Positions 55,501-64,000 of a stretch of DNA of 64,000 nucleotides are shown here, one piece after another. Position numbers and translations under genes: made by a program. The notes beneath the pieces were generated by a model that saw nothing but the letters and a program-made list of their open reading frames with translations, did no database searches and was not told the DNA's origin. The DNA is taken from contig JAUZPB010000002.1 in the NCBI GenBank assembly GCA_030706145.1, forward strand, positions 1-64,000. Direction: 5' to 3'. How positions within the stretch are numbered: position 1 is the first letter of the stretch; every line of letters begins with the position of its first letter. This DNA is from Bacteroidota bacterium. GTDB taxonomy: Bacteria; Bacteroidota; Ignavibacteria; Ignavibacteriales; SURF-24.

Positions 55501-56562
55501 CTATTTTGCTCTAAGGTACTGCTCAGGCCAGTTAATTTCCTGGCGAAGCAGTTTTGCTGCATGTAAAGGCCAGTAAGGATCCCTCAGAAATTCTCTTCCA
55601 AGGGAAACCGCATCAGCCTGCCCTGTTGCAAGCAGCTGTTCAGCCTGTTCGGCAGAGGTAATAAGTCCAACGGCACCTGTAAGGATACCTGTTTCTTTAC
55701 GGATCTGTTCAGAAAAGATCACCTGATATCCAGGGCCAACAGGTATTGAAGCTTTTATGACCGCTCCGCCGCTTGAGCAGTCAATTAAATCTACGCCTAA
55801 GTTTTTCAACCTATGAACAAGGTATAGTGATTGATCTATATCCCAGCCGCCTTCTGCCCAGTCTGTTGACGAAATTCGTGCAAAAAGAGGCATACCTTCA
55901 GGGAGCAGCTCTCTAACAGCTTTTGCAACTTCAAGAGCAAAGCGGCATCTGTTTTCCAGATTTCCACCATATTCATCAGATCTTTGATTTGAAATTGGAG
56001 ATAAGAACTGATGAATAAGATAACCATGAGCCATATGAAGTTCAATTAAGTTAAAGCCTGCGCGCACAGCTCTTTGTGACGATTCAGCAAACTGAGATAT
56101 AACATTTTGAATATCCAGTTTTGTCATTTCGGTTGGTGTTGGATAATTTTCAGCAAAAGCAATTGGACTTGGAGCAATAGTTTTCCAGCCACCCTGCTCA
56201 GGTTTTATCTGACCGGTTCCCTTCCAAGGAGCATATGTTGAAGCTTTTCTTCCAGCATGACCAAGCTGCACTCCGCAAAGTGAGTCATGAGAAGTAATAA
56301 ATTGTGTAATTCTCTTAAAAGCTTCTTCATGTTCTTTAGACCAAATACCAAGGTCATCTGGTGAGATTCTGCCCTCAGGTGAAACGGCCGTAGCTTCGGC
56401 CATAACAAGGCCAGCACCCCCAATAGCACGCGAGCCAAGATGTACAAAGTGCCAATCATTCGGAAGTCCGCCCAGACTTGAGTACTGGCACATGGGGGAA
56501 ACAAAGACTCTATTCTTAAATTCCAGATCTCTAATCTTTAGTTTTGAAAACAGTACACTCAT
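55501..56562 (-). CDS. Old yellow enzyme family NADH:flavin oxidoreductase (YqjM/NamA type)
   Basis: The 353-residue flavin barrel starts LFSKLKIRDLEFKNRVFVSP and carries Cys25 in SPMCQYS, the redox-tuning Cys of YqjM-type enzymes. Other marks are IELHMAHGYLIHQFLSP (substrate His pair), NQRSDEYGG and VSLGREFLRDPYWP (phosphate binding). It reduces activated C=C bonds of enals, enones or nitro compounds. It is a single gene, near but not in the efflux operon. Confidence 0.92.
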   Translation of the reverse strand: MSVLFSKLKIRDLEFKNRVFVSPMCQYSSLGGLPNDWHFVHLGSRAIGGAGLVMAEATAVSPEGRISPDDLGIWSKEHEEAFKRITQFITSHDSLCGVQLGHAGRKASTYAPWKGTGQIKPEQGGWKTIAPSPIAFAENYPTPTEMTKLDIQNVISQFAESSQRAVRAGFNLIELHMAHGYLIHQFLSPISNQRSDEYGGNLENRCRFALEVAKAVRELLPEGMPLFARISSTDWAEGGWDIDQSLYLVHRLKNLGVDLIDCSSGGAVIKASIPVGPGYQVIFSEQIRKETGILTGAVGLITSAEQAEQLLATGQADAVSLGREFLRDPYWPLHAAKLLRQEINWPEQYLRAK

Positions 56563-56712
56563 ATAAAAAGCCTAACTTTCGAATTTATTTACATACTTTT
56601 ATTTTTCTTTTTAAGAATGTCAATTCTATAACATATTTACAACACGATGGAAGTTTGCAGTCTGCTTATTTTATAAAGTACACTTTTCGTTATAAATAAC
56701 AAGCTATTTCAT

Positions 56713-57351
56713 TTACAAGAGAAGGCCTATGTTAATTGAAAAGATAGGTCCACTGTAATTTTTTTTATTTCCAATAACTTCCTTAAAGTCACTTATGAAA
56801 TGATAAGAAAGAGAAGGTCCGATCCTCAGCCAATCAGAAACTATAAAATCAATTCCAGCGTTTGGTTCAATTCCAAAAACAGTCTCGCTAACAGAACCAC
56901 TACCCAAACTATTAAAGCTAAAACTATTCTTTGTCGCATTCCCCATATAAGCTCCCATATTTATTCCAATAAATGCGCGACCGACACTTCCAAGAGCAAG
57001 AGCCTGAGGAAAATAATTAAAGCCAAATAATATTGGAATAATTGTTATTGATTCTACTTTAGAATAATTTAAATCTGTCTCGGCTCCAAAGAATCCGATA
57101 CTTGCATTAACAGCCCATTCATTCATAAACCAATACCTATAGCCAATACCAAACTGCGCATTTACTTCAGATTTTGCCGCCGTTAATGTCGCATTTGCAG
57201 AAGAGGATGAATTAATTTTCATTCCTGCAAACAGATAGATCGAGTGTCGCCCCTCAAGGTTAACAGGAGAGATTTTCGAAACGTTTTGAGAAAAAAGATT
57301 TGAGCTAACTATTGTAAGCCATATACAAATAAGGGGAAGAAATGTTTTCAT
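56713..57351 (-). CDS. Exported outer-membrane beta-barrel-like protein
   Basis: The 212-residue protein has a signal peptide ending SNLFSQ. The mature part shows alternating strands with aromatic girdle residues (HSIYLFAGMKINSS, FGIGYRYWFMNEWAVNASIG, LRIGPSLSYHFISDF) and ends SINIGLLL. It resembles porin-family barrels of 8-10 strands. No specific function is visible. Confidence 0.75.
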   Translation of the reverse strand: MKTFLPLICIWLTIVSSNLFSQNVSKISPVNLEGRHSIYLFAGMKINSSSSANATLTAAKSEVNAQFGIGYRYWFMNEWAVNASIGFFGAETDLNYSKVESITIIPILFGFNYFPQALALGSVGRAFIGINMGAYMGNATKNSFSFNSLGSGSVSETVFGIEPNAGIDFIVSDWLRIGPSLSYHFISDFKEVIGNKKNYSGPIFSINIGLLL

Positions 57352-57530
57352 GTAGACATCCGAAAAATTAGTAATTTTTATATTTTCCTGAAAGACTACT
57401 GATTATTTCAGAACTATTTAGGATTTTTTTTACTAAACTATGGGAATAAAATACAGATAAACATTAGAAATAATTCCAATATTGTCAAATGATATTTTGA
57501 TAAAGCATTCAGTGAACGTTTGCAGAAAAG

Positions 57531-57746
57531 CTAGTCTACAATTTCGAAATATTTCGCATAACATTTAGGTTCGGGGGTTTTGTATCCCTCTTCTTTTAAG
57601 GATTCCAAATGATTTCTTATAGCTTCAAGGATATTCTTTTCTGTTTCTTCCTTAGTATGTCCAAAAGCAACACACCCCTGAATATCAGGAGAATAAGCCG
57701 AATAGCCATTTTCAGTACTTTCAATTACAATCAGATACTTTTTCAT
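57531..57746 (-). CDS. HicB-family antitoxin
   Basis: The 71-residue protein is a partial RNase H-like HicB domain: YLIVIESTENGYSAYSPDIQ, GCVAFGHTKEETEKNILEAI and RNHLESLKEEG. There is no added C-terminal DNA-binding domain. ATG 57746 comes one base after the HicA stop, with AGG about 8 bases upstream. The toxin-first order is typical of hicAB. Confidence 0.85.
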   Translation of the reverse strand: MKKYLIVIESTENGYSAYSPDIQGCVAFGHTKEETEKNILEAIRNHLESLKEEGYKTPEPKCYAKYFEIVD

Positions 57747-57747
57747 T

Positions 57748-57933
57748 TTATAGGCCTGCAAGATCTAATATATTTCGTATAGAAAGGTCCCCGAGTTTGC
57801 CAGAATGATCTCCAGTTATAGTAATTACACCCAGCTTAATTGGATGTCTTAAATGGATGGTGTACTTACCCTCATTACGGTAAACATACCATCCATCTTT
57901 ATTCAAAAGCCTCATTATATCCTTTATTTTCAT
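57748..57933 (-). CDS. HicA-family protein with altered active site
   Basis: The 61-residue double-stranded-RNA-binding fold protein matches HicA: MKIKDIMRLLNKDGWYVYR, then a strand pair and the closing LSIRNILDLAGL. HicA toxins carry a catalytic His in R-x-x-G-S-H. Here the segment reads RNEGKYTIHLRHP, with Tyr at the His place and one extra residue. The toxin may be weak, inactive or use another residue. It is paired with a normal HicB. Confidence 0.8.
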   Translation of the reverse strand: MKIKDIMRLLNKDGWYVYRNEGKYTIHLRHPIKLGVITITGDHSGKLGDLSIRNILDLAGL

Positions 57934-58083
57934 AGTAAAGCTATTTCAATTATTCATAGGGAGCTAAGTATCGAGACACTATTATTAAGATAAATAGAAT
58001 ATTGAGAAACAAGAAATTTCAAGCCATAGTAAAAGTGAATAATCAAAGTAAAATAACCTAAAGTAAAAATATTTTTAGGTAAA

Positions 58084-58118
58084 AGTACTCTAAATAAAAG
58101 TACTTTAAAAAAAGTACT
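58084..58118. repeat. Three AGTACT palindromes at 14-15 bp spacing
   Basis: AGTACT occurs at 58084-58089, 58099-58104 and 58113-58118 within AAAAGTACTYT-like units. The array lies upstream of the hicAB pair and just beyond the end of the metallo-hydrolase gene. It may be an operator array or simple slippage of AT-rich DNA. Confidence 0.5.
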
Positions 58119-58133
58119 CTTGGAGAAAAATAC

Positions 58134-59066
58134 TTACAGTGAAAACGTCTTGCCGATGTCATCCAAGGCAAGTTGCAGTCTGTAGTTTACGATTGATCTT
58201 TTAACCCACTGAATTGGTTCTTCTTTAGGCTCTCTCCCCTGCTGAAAAGTATTACAATGGACAGGGACAAAATACTTTGCATTTAGATTATCAGCCATTT
58301 TCAGGGCTTCTTCCGGGTTACAGTGGTTAAATTTCCAGGGATTATATGCGCCAACAGGCATGATTGCAATATCAACATTTTCATCTTTTATTGCATTCAA
58401 CTTATCCGTGTTAGCTGTATCACCGCCGAAAAGCATCTTTTTCCCATTTCTTTTCAGCAAGTATGCATTATAGCTTCTTGCCCCTTTCATGTAGCCGCGC
58501 GAGCGATCTTTTTCCCATGGAAAGCGCCAACCAAAATGCTTGACCTCAAGGGCCCTTATTGTAAGGCCATTTATAAAATATTCCTCTCCCCAATCAAGTT
58601 CTTTAATAGATCGCCAGTTGAGATCTTCGAAAACATCTTTAGACATATAAGATGAAACCACATCAATCTGGGATGGGAATTTTTTGGAAAAGTATTTTAA
58701 GGATTCATAATCAGTATGATCCATATGTGAATGAGAAAGCAAGATCAGATCAGGTTTTGGTATCTCACTTATAAACAATGCTGGCAGTGTGTATCTAGAA
58801 GGGCCCCAGGTATAGCCAAAGAAATAAACTCCTACGCGTTCAAAGAAGACTGGGTCTGTAAGTATCTTAACTCCAAAAAAATTAATAAATACGGTAGAAT
58901 GTCCAATCCATGCAAGTGAGATTTTATTTTCAGGCCATGATTCAGGTGTTGGTCTGTTAATGGGTTTTACGGCAGCCTGTAGTTTGTTTTGTCCAGAAAT
59001 ACCAGAAGACAAAGCCAGTCCCAAAGCCGCATAAGCACTTCTTTTTATAAAATTTCGTCTTTTCAT
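58134..59066 (-). CDS. Tat-exported metallo-beta-lactamase-fold hydrolase (UlaG/NAPE-PLD-like)
   Basis: The 310-residue protein starts MKRRNFIKRSAYAALGLA, a twin-arginine signal. The metallo-beta-lactamase fold shows SWIGHSTVFINFFG, the metal motif LLSHSHMDHTDY, a distal KHFGWRF, FGGDTANTD and VPVHCNTFQ. The family includes phospholipase-D-like and lactonase enzymes. Tat export suggests metal loading in the cytoplasm. Substrate is unknown. The 298-base gap to the next gene (59067-59364) shows only AT-rich promoter-like DNA. Confidence 0.87.
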   Translation of the reverse strand: MKRRNFIKRSAYAALGLALSSGISGQNKLQAAVKPINRPTPESWPENKISLAWIGHSTVFINFFGVKILTDPVFFERVGVYFFGYTWGPSRYTLPALFISEIPKPDLILLSHSHMDHTDYESLKYFSKKFPSQIDVVSSYMSKDVFEDLNWRSIKELDWGEEYFINGLTIRALEVKHFGWRFPWEKDRSRGYMKGARSYNAYLLKRNGKKMLFGGDTANTDKLNAIKDENVDIAIMPVGAYNPWKFNHCNPEEALKMADNLNAKYFVPVHCNTFQQGREPKEEPIQWVKRSIVNYRLQLALDDIGKTFSL

Positions 59067-59364
59067 TTACTCTAATAATTAATCATCAAACTTTTAAGGC
59101 TAAGATCAGCCATTAAAATCAGCTATTCATCTAAAATAATTTTTCTTTTTAATAAACAACTTAAGGACTTATATGATTCCCCGCTAATTTTTTTCTGGAA
59201 AATTTTTCGTATTACTATTTTTAATTTTACAATTTGTAATATAATAAACTTTGCTATCTATGGCCAAAATGCAAATATTGTTCTTTATTCAAAAAGAATT
59301 TATTAGTTTTGAAATGAAATTCTGATTCAACAAATAATTTAAATTTATCAAGTGTGGGGAAAAC

Positions 59365-60657
59365 ATGGAAGCAAGTCTTAGCAGAATTCCTATATTAAGT
59401 TTAGTCCCTTTTATTCTTATGTTGGTTTCAATTGCAATATTCCCCCTGTTTTTTAACCATTTTTGGGAGAAAAACAGGAACAAGCTGATCATTGCATCTT
59501 TATTAAGCCTTCCAATTTTAATTTTCCTGGTTTCATCGGGAAGGTGGGAGGTCCTTCTTGAGACACTATTATTTGACTATGTACCATTTATAATACTTCT
59601 GGGGTCATTATATACAATCACAGGAGGAATATATTTAACAGGGGACATTGAGGCAAAGCCATCAGTGAACACTTTATTTCTTGCCATTGGCGCTGTGTTA
59701 GCATCTATTATGGGTACAACTGGTGCTGCAATGCTTCTTATCAGGCCAATTATACAAACAAATAAAGAAAGAGATTTTAAGGTCCATACAATACTTTTTT
59801 TTATAGGTATTGTAGCAAACTGCGGAGGTTTACTTACACCTCTTGGCGATCCTCCACTATTTATGATGTACTTAAGAGGCGCATCTTTCTCCTGGTTTTT
59901 CAAACTTCTTCCCGAATGGTTCGTAGCAAATGGGCTTTTACTGGTTATTTATTATTTTGTTGATTCATACTACCACAAAAAAGAAAAGCCAGAGAAAGTA
60001 ATGCTAGACAGGAGTAATATCAGGCCAATAAAAATCCAAGGGAAACTTAATTTTATATGGCTTCTGGGAGTAGTTCTAGCCGTTGCCTTCATAAATGAGC
60101 AATATGTCGGTTTAATAAAATCCTACGATAATTTAAGATTTCTAAGGGAAGCTGTAATTTTGTTTATGGCTTTGCTTTCATTACTTTTTACGACAAGGCT
60201 CACAAGAGTATCAAACAATTTTACCTGGGCGCCAATTGAAGAAGTTGCCTATTTATTCCTTGGAATTTTCGTAACAATGGTACCATGCCTGCTATATCTA
60301 AAAGAAAATGCAAAGGATCTAGGTGTAACACTAGCGCATCAGTTCTATTATGCTTCCGGCGCTCTAAGCAGTTTTCTTGACAACACTCCAACTGCTGTTA
60401 CTTTCCATTCACTTGCCTTAGGTCTTGGGCAGGCCCCGGAGACAGCCGGGATTCCTAATTTGATATTAAGAGGTATTTGTATTGGATCAGTATTTTTTGG
60501 TAGTATGACCTATATAGGCAATGGACCGAATTTTATGGTAAAATCTGTTGCAGAGGAAAACAATATAAAAATGCCAGACTTTTTCAGTTACATATTCAAA
60601 TTTTCACTTATTGTATTACTACCAGTATTCATTCTTGTACAATTGTTATTTGTTTAA
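59365..60657 (+). CDS. Sodium/proton antiporter (NhaD/CitMHS-like)
   Basis: The 430-residue protein has about 11-12 membrane helices in two inverted repeats of the ion-transporter superfamily. Marks are GSLYTITGGIYLTGDI, a re-entrant MGTTGAAMLLIRP, NCGGLLTPLGDPPLFMMYLR in the first half, and SSFLDNTPTAVTFHSLA with YIGNGPNFMVKS in the second. These are typical of NhaD-type antiporters. It is a single gene with a strong terminator. Confidence 0.87.
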   Translation: MEASLSRIPILSLVPFILMLVSIAIFPLFFNHFWEKNRNKLIIASLLSLPILIFLVSSGRWEVLLETLLFDYVPFIILLGSLYTITGGIYLTGDIEAKPSVNTLFLAIGAVLASIMGTTGAAMLLIRPIIQTNKERDFKVHTILFFIGIVANCGGLLTPLGDPPLFMMYLRGASFSWFFKLLPEWFVANGLLLVIYYFVDSYYHKKEKPEKVMLDRSNIRPIKIQGKLNFIWLLGVVLAVAFINEQYVGLIKSYDNLRFLREAVILFMALLSLLFTTRLTRVSNNFTWAPIEEVAYLFLGIFVTMVPCLLYLKENAKDLGVTLAHQFYYASGALSSFLDNTPTAVTFHSLALGLGQAPETAGIPNLILRGICIGSVFFGSMTYIGNGPNFMVKSVAEENNIKMPDFFSYIFKFSLIVLLPVFILVQLLFV

Positions 60658-60687
60658 AATACTTTTGGTAAAACTATTTGCAAAAAG

Positions 60688-60757
60688 GGTCAAATTGAAT
60701 AAGTCCAAACGTAAAACTTCAACCAACGAGTGACTTATTCAAATTGGCCTGTTTTTT
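60688..60757 (+). terminator. Terminator after the antiporter gene, long stem
   Basis: TCAAATTGAATAAGTC (from 60690) and GACTTATTCAAATTGG (to 60747) make a near-perfect stem of about 16 bp around a 27-base loop, followed by CCTGTTTTTTCCTTTT. It lies between convergent genes. Confidence 0.75.
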
Positions 60758-60821
60758 CCTTTTGCTTTTACTTCGATCTTTCTCTTAATTTTATTTAAAC
60801 TTTTATTTACTTTTGCATCTT

Positions 60822-61952
60822 TTACTCAAGTCTCTTCTTAAACCTCATAGCACTAGCCAAAAGAATTATTACACCTGTCATAAAAAGAGCAAGAAGTTCC
60901 TGCCATAGATCTCCAAATCCAACACCTTTTAGTATAATTCCCCGTAAAATAGTAATATAGTATCTCAGCGGAATCACATAGGTCAGGTATTGTATTATCT
61001 TGGGCATATTTTCAATTGGGAAAGCAAAACCAGACAAATAAATCATTGGCATCATTATTCCAAACTGGGCAACCATCATAGCCTGCTGCTGCGTTTTTGA
61101 AATTGTAGAGATAAATAGTCCAAGTCCTAAAGTTGACAATACAAATAAAAGGGATGAAAAAATCAGGAAGAAATAACTTCCCCTTACCGGAATATCAAAC
61201 CAGAAGATCATAATAGAAGATACAAGAAGCACCTCTAGAAAGCCAATGATAATAAAAGGAATTATTTTACCCAAAATAAGCTGATAGGGTTTAATAGGTG
61301 TTACAATTAGCTGCTCTAAAGTTCCAATTTCTCTTTCCTTAACAACAGCCATTGACATCAAAATTGTTGTAATGACCATAAGGACAAGTCCCATTATACT
61401 TGGAATCATAAAATTACGTGTTTTTAGGTCCGGATTATACCAAACTCGAACTTCTGGATTAAGACTTCCTGAAATAGCTCCTTTGATTCCTGATTTATTT
61501 TTTGTATCGAGCAGAAGATTTTTTGAATAGCTTGAAGTAATTGAATTTACATAACCCAAAGCAATAGAAGTCTTATTGCCATCTGAGCCGTCAAAAATAG
61601 TTTGGAGTTTAGTAGTTTCATTTCTATTAATTTTCTTCTCGAAATCCTTTGGGATAACAATTGCAACTAGTACTTTCCCTTTATCAACCAGGTCAGTTAG
61701 CTTTTCATAGTTATCAATATAATAATCAATTGAGAAATATCCTGAGCGTTCAAAGTTTCTAATAAACTCGCGGCTCGTAACTGTTTTGTCCTGATCGAAA
61801 ACAGCTGTATGTACGGTATTTACATCCATTGTTGCAGCATAACCTAGAAATAAAAGCTGAAGCACAGGAGCCATAAAGACAATTCCGAATAACTTTCTGT
61901 CGCGCCTAATCTGCAGGAATTCTTTTATTACTATATTTATTATGGTTTTCAC
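60822..61952 (-). CDS. ABC-2 type exporter permease (YbhR/YhhJ-like)
   Basis: The 376-residue protein has one N-terminal membrane helix, a large extracytoplasmic domain (about 45-170) and five C-terminal helices. Marks are KEFLQIRRDRKLFGIVFMAP, VVKEREIGTLEQLIVTPIKP and IYLSGFAFPIENMPKIIQYL. It resembles the permease before it, so the two likely form a heterodimer, as in YbhFSR. It is last in the operon. Confidence 0.9.
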   Translation of the reverse strand: MKTIINIVIKEFLQIRRDRKLFGIVFMAPVLQLLFLGYAATMDVNTVHTAVFDQDKTVTSREFIRNFERSGYFSIDYYIDNYEKLTDLVDKGKVLVAIVIPKDFEKKINRNETTKLQTIFDGSDGNKTSIALGYVNSITSSYSKNLLLDTKNKSGIKGAISGSLNPEVRVWYNPDLKTRNFMIPSIMGLVLMVITTILMSMAVVKEREIGTLEQLIVTPIKPYQLILGKIIPFIIIGFLEVLLVSSIMIFWFDIPVRGSYFFLIFSSLLFVLSTLGLGLFISTISKTQQQAMMVAQFGIMMPMIYLSGFAFPIENMPKIIQYLTYVIPLRYYITILRGIILKGVGFGDLWQELLALFMTGVIILLASAMRFKKRLE

Positions 61953-62063
61953 TTATTTTTCTACTCCTTTATATAGGATCCCGAATGCAAAATATAAACC
62001 AGGATCTTACTTACAACTATTTAATTGATATTTCCATTATTTCAATAAAAAGAATTAATTGCT

Positions 62064-63194
62064 TTATGGCATACCTGCTTTTTTATTTCTTAAGACAGAC
62101 AGTCCAATAAAAACGGCTGAGAATATCATAAGATAAATCACCTGAGGCCAAAAGGCTGACATTCCTACACCTTTTAAGAGCAGGTCCCTTAATATTATGG
62201 AATAAAACTTAGCAGGTGTAATATTTGTAAGAACCTGAATTGCCGCAGGCATGCTTTCAATAGGAAAGATAAAGCCTGATAAAATAACGCTTGGAAGCAT
62301 AGAGACCAGCGTTGCTATCTGAAATGCAACCTGCTGGGAAGATGCAATCGAAGAGACAAATATTCCCAGGCTGAGCGCAGCAAAAATAAAGATTAAGGTA
62401 GTAAAGAGCAGAAGAAAAATATTTCCCTGGATTGGCATATTAAACAAAATATGTCCTGCAATAAGAATAAACGAAGCCACAATAAGAGTAATGACAGCAT
62501 AAGGAGCAGTTTTACCCATAATAAGTTCAAGCGAGGACAAAGGTGAAACATTTATCTGCTCAATTGTACCGTGCTCTTTTTCCCTCACAATTGACAGTGA
62601 GATAGAGACAACAGCTGTAACAATCATTATCATAGCTATAAGTCCTGGTATAAGGAAGTGTGTCGAATCGAGGTTAGGATTATACCAGAAGACAGGTTGA
62701 ATATCAATCGGGATGTAACTTTCTTTTCCAGCTAAAGCAAAGGCTTGCTTAGTAAAGTTCTGCGAATAGTTCATTGTTGCAAGGTTAAGATAGTTCATAA
62801 TCAGTGTAGCTGTATTTCCATTTACGCCATCAACCAGTATTTGCAGTCGTGAATCCGTCTTAGAATTCATTTCCCTTGACATTTCTTTGGGAAAAACAAT
62901 TACAGCCTGAGCTACCTGTTCGTCCAGATATTTTTTAATTTCATGATCTGTATTAATGTATCCCACTAGATCAAAATAAGTCGAGCTTGTAAGTGCATTG
63001 ATGAATGAGCGTGTTGATTCAGATTTATCCTGGTCATATACGGCAATCTTAATATGATGGACATCAAAGTTTATGGCATAGCCAAAAATTGCCAGCAGAG
63101 CAACAGGAAACATGAATAGTATAAAAAGCATACGTATATCACGTTTTAATTGCCTTACCTCTTTTTTTGCAATGGCTAAGATTCTATTTATCAT
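62064..63194 (-). CDS. ABC-2 type exporter permease (YbhS-like)
   Basis: This permease of about 376 residues has the same layout as its neighbour: KKEVRQLKRDIRMLFILFMF, an extracytoplasmic domain, VREKEHGTIEQINVSPLSS and VILSGFIFPIESMPAAIQV. ATG 63194 overlaps the ATPase stop by 11 bases. A longer frame to 63260 would lie inside the ATPase gene and is less likely. Confidence 0.9.
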   Translation of the reverse strand: MINRILAIAKKEVRQLKRDIRMLFILFMFPVALLAIFGYAINFDVHHIKIAVYDQDKSESTRSFINALTSSTYFDLVGYINTDHEIKKYLDEQVAQAVIVFPKEMSREMNSKTDSRLQILVDGVNGNTATLIMNYLNLATMNYSQNFTKQAFALAGKESYIPIDIQPVFWYNPNLDSTHFLIPGLIAMIMIVTAVVSISLSIVREKEHGTIEQINVSPLSSLELIMGKTAPYAVITLIVASFILIAGHILFNMPIQGNIFLLLFTTLIFIFAALSLGIFVSSIASSQQVAFQIATLVSMLPSVILSGFIFPIESMPAAIQVLTNITPAKFYSIILRDLLLKGVGMSAFWPQVIYLMIFSAVFIGLSVLRNKKAGMP

Positions 63195-64000
63195 CTTTCT
63201 TTGTATCCTTCTCCAGCAAATGAATAAATACGTCTTCAAGTGTAGGGATAATTTTATCAATTCTTTTTATCAAAATATTATTTCTATTTGAAAGTATATC
63301 TCTAATCTGCTGGTCTGAAGTGAATTTATTATTTACTGCAATGTGCATATTGTTTCCAAAAATAGAGACCTCATCTACAAAATTCTCCTTCTCCAGTAGT
63401 TCCATAGCAGTAACAACCTTTTCGCATTCTATCTCAAGGATTGTACTTGTAAGGTAATTTGTTTTAAGCTGCTTTGAATTTCCTTCTGCAATAAGTTTAC
63501 CAGCATTTATGAGAATAATATTATTACAGAACTCGGCCTCTTCAAGGTAATGCGTTGTAACGAAGACAGTAATACCCTGGGAAGAAAGCTCATTAATAAG
63601 GTCCCAGAAGTTTCGTCTTGAAATAGGATCGACACCACTGGTTGGTTCATCAAGGAAGACTATTTTAGGTTCATGTATAACAGCTGTACATAAGGCCAGT
63701 CTCTGTTTAATACCGCCGGGAAGAGAAGCTGTAAGAGTCTTTTCTTGTCCCGCCAGGTTTGCTACCTTAAGAACCCAGCTTTTTCTTTCCTGAAGTTTTT
63801 TATTATAAAGGCCATAGACACCGCCAAAGAAGTTAATGTTTTCCTCAACTGTAAGGTCATTATATAAAGAGAATTTCTGAGACATATATCCTATTTGTGT
63901 CTTAACCTTATCCGGCTCGTTTTTAATACTAAAGCCACCTACAAGAGCATCTCCAGATGAAGGTTCAAGAATTCCGCAGAGCATTCTAATGGTTGTAGAT
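63184..64000 (-). CDS. ABC exporter ATP-binding protein, N terminus cut by window edge
   Basis: About 271 residues are visible. The frame is open to base 64000, where STTIRMLCGIL follows directly, so the Walker A lysine lies at or beyond the edge. Present are the Q loop (IGYMSQKFSLY), signature SLPGGIKQRLAL (LPGG in place of LSGG), Walker B IVFLDEPTSGVDP and the switch His in FVTTHYLEEAEFC. Similar ATPases work with two ABC-2 permeases and a membrane-fusion protein, which should lie just outside the window. Confidence 0.9.
   Translation of the reverse strand, partial: STTIRMLCGILEPSSGDALVGGFSIKNEPDKVKTQIGYMSQKFSLYNDLTVEENINFFGGVYGLYNKKLQERKSWVLKVANLAGQEKTLTASLPGGIKQRLALCTAVIHEPKIVFLDEPTSGVDPISRRNFWDLINELSSQGITVFVTTHYLEEAEFCNNIILINAGKLIAEGNSKQLKTNYLTSTILEIECEKVVTAMELLEKENFVDEVSIFGNNMHIAVNNKFTSDQQIRDILSNRNNILIKRIDKIIPTLEDVFIHLLEKDTKKDDK

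Noticed and set aside
58323-58655. Plus-strand ORF of 110 residues
   Set aside because: It lies wholly inside the metallo-hydrolase gene on the other strand and reads as a chance frame.
1-64000. CRISPR arrays, tRNA or rRNA genes, insertion sequences and prophage genes
   Set aside because: Reading both strands I found no regularly spaced long repeats, no tRNA-like cloverleaf with a TTC arm, and no transposase, integrase or phage structural proteins.

Overview
The window looks like a chromosome segment from an Ignavibacteria-type bacterium (Bacteroidota/Chlorobiota group). It is AT-rich, and ribosome binding sites of the AGGAG type precede most genes. There are many Sec-exported proteins, a TonB-dependent receptor, and one large secreted protein that ends in a C-terminal sorting domain opening with NYPNPFNPST, a signature common in Ignavibacteria. 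I see no rRNA, tRNA, CRISPR array, phage or insertion sequence.

Layout. Bases 1-1060 hold the tail of a family 20 glycoside hydrolase and a lipoprotein esterase. Bases 1128-8089 (minus strand) form a deoxy-sugar operon: DeoR-type regulator, FGGY kinase, L-fuculose-1-phosphate aldolase, L-fucose isomerase, a duplicated mutarotase with an out-of-frame signal peptide, and a short nucleotidyltransferase/GHMP kinase fusion. Bases 8282-13948 (plus strand) form a D-xylose operon: Nudix-fold regulator, sodium symporter, xylulokinase and xylose isomerase, with three matching 15-bp palindromes that look like the regulator's operators. Bases 14055-27230 carry mostly small single-gene units (editing deacylase, cupins, ACE-like peptidase, NTF2-like proteins, CYTH, short pyruvate kinase-like protein, nitroreductase, oxidoreductase, TonB-like protein) and two gene remnants, one of a ferritin and one of a short-chain dehydrogenase.

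Bases 28703-31026 encode an OmpR-type two-component system. Three nearby genes for exported proteins (HEAT-repeat, TonB-like and double GH2-type sugar-binding proteins) share an upstream element of about five direct repeats with a 10-11 bp period, a layout typical of OmpR/PhoB-type operators. I propose these as one local regulon.

Bases 36729-42622 hold the most unusual cluster: a CHASE2 membrane protein without output domain, a FecR-like/TPR protein, a papain-like protease with a DUF4384-like tail, a small membrane-anchored protein and a caspase-family protein, all exported or membrane-bound and closely packed. It reads as an envelope sensor plus two-protease cascade that I do not recognise as a described system. 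Bases 42846-45115 are egtD-egtB (ergothioneine).

Bases 45364-64000 contain Aat, DUF2721, a TonB-dependent receptor divergent from a CarH-like B12-binding MerR regulator with tandem 11-bp repeats between them, a TetR-HlyD-MFS-TolC efflux operon, an old yellow enzyme, a HicAB pair whose toxin lacks the usual histidine, a Tat-exported metallo-hydrolase, an NhaD-like antiporter, and an ABC-2 exporter cut by the window edge.
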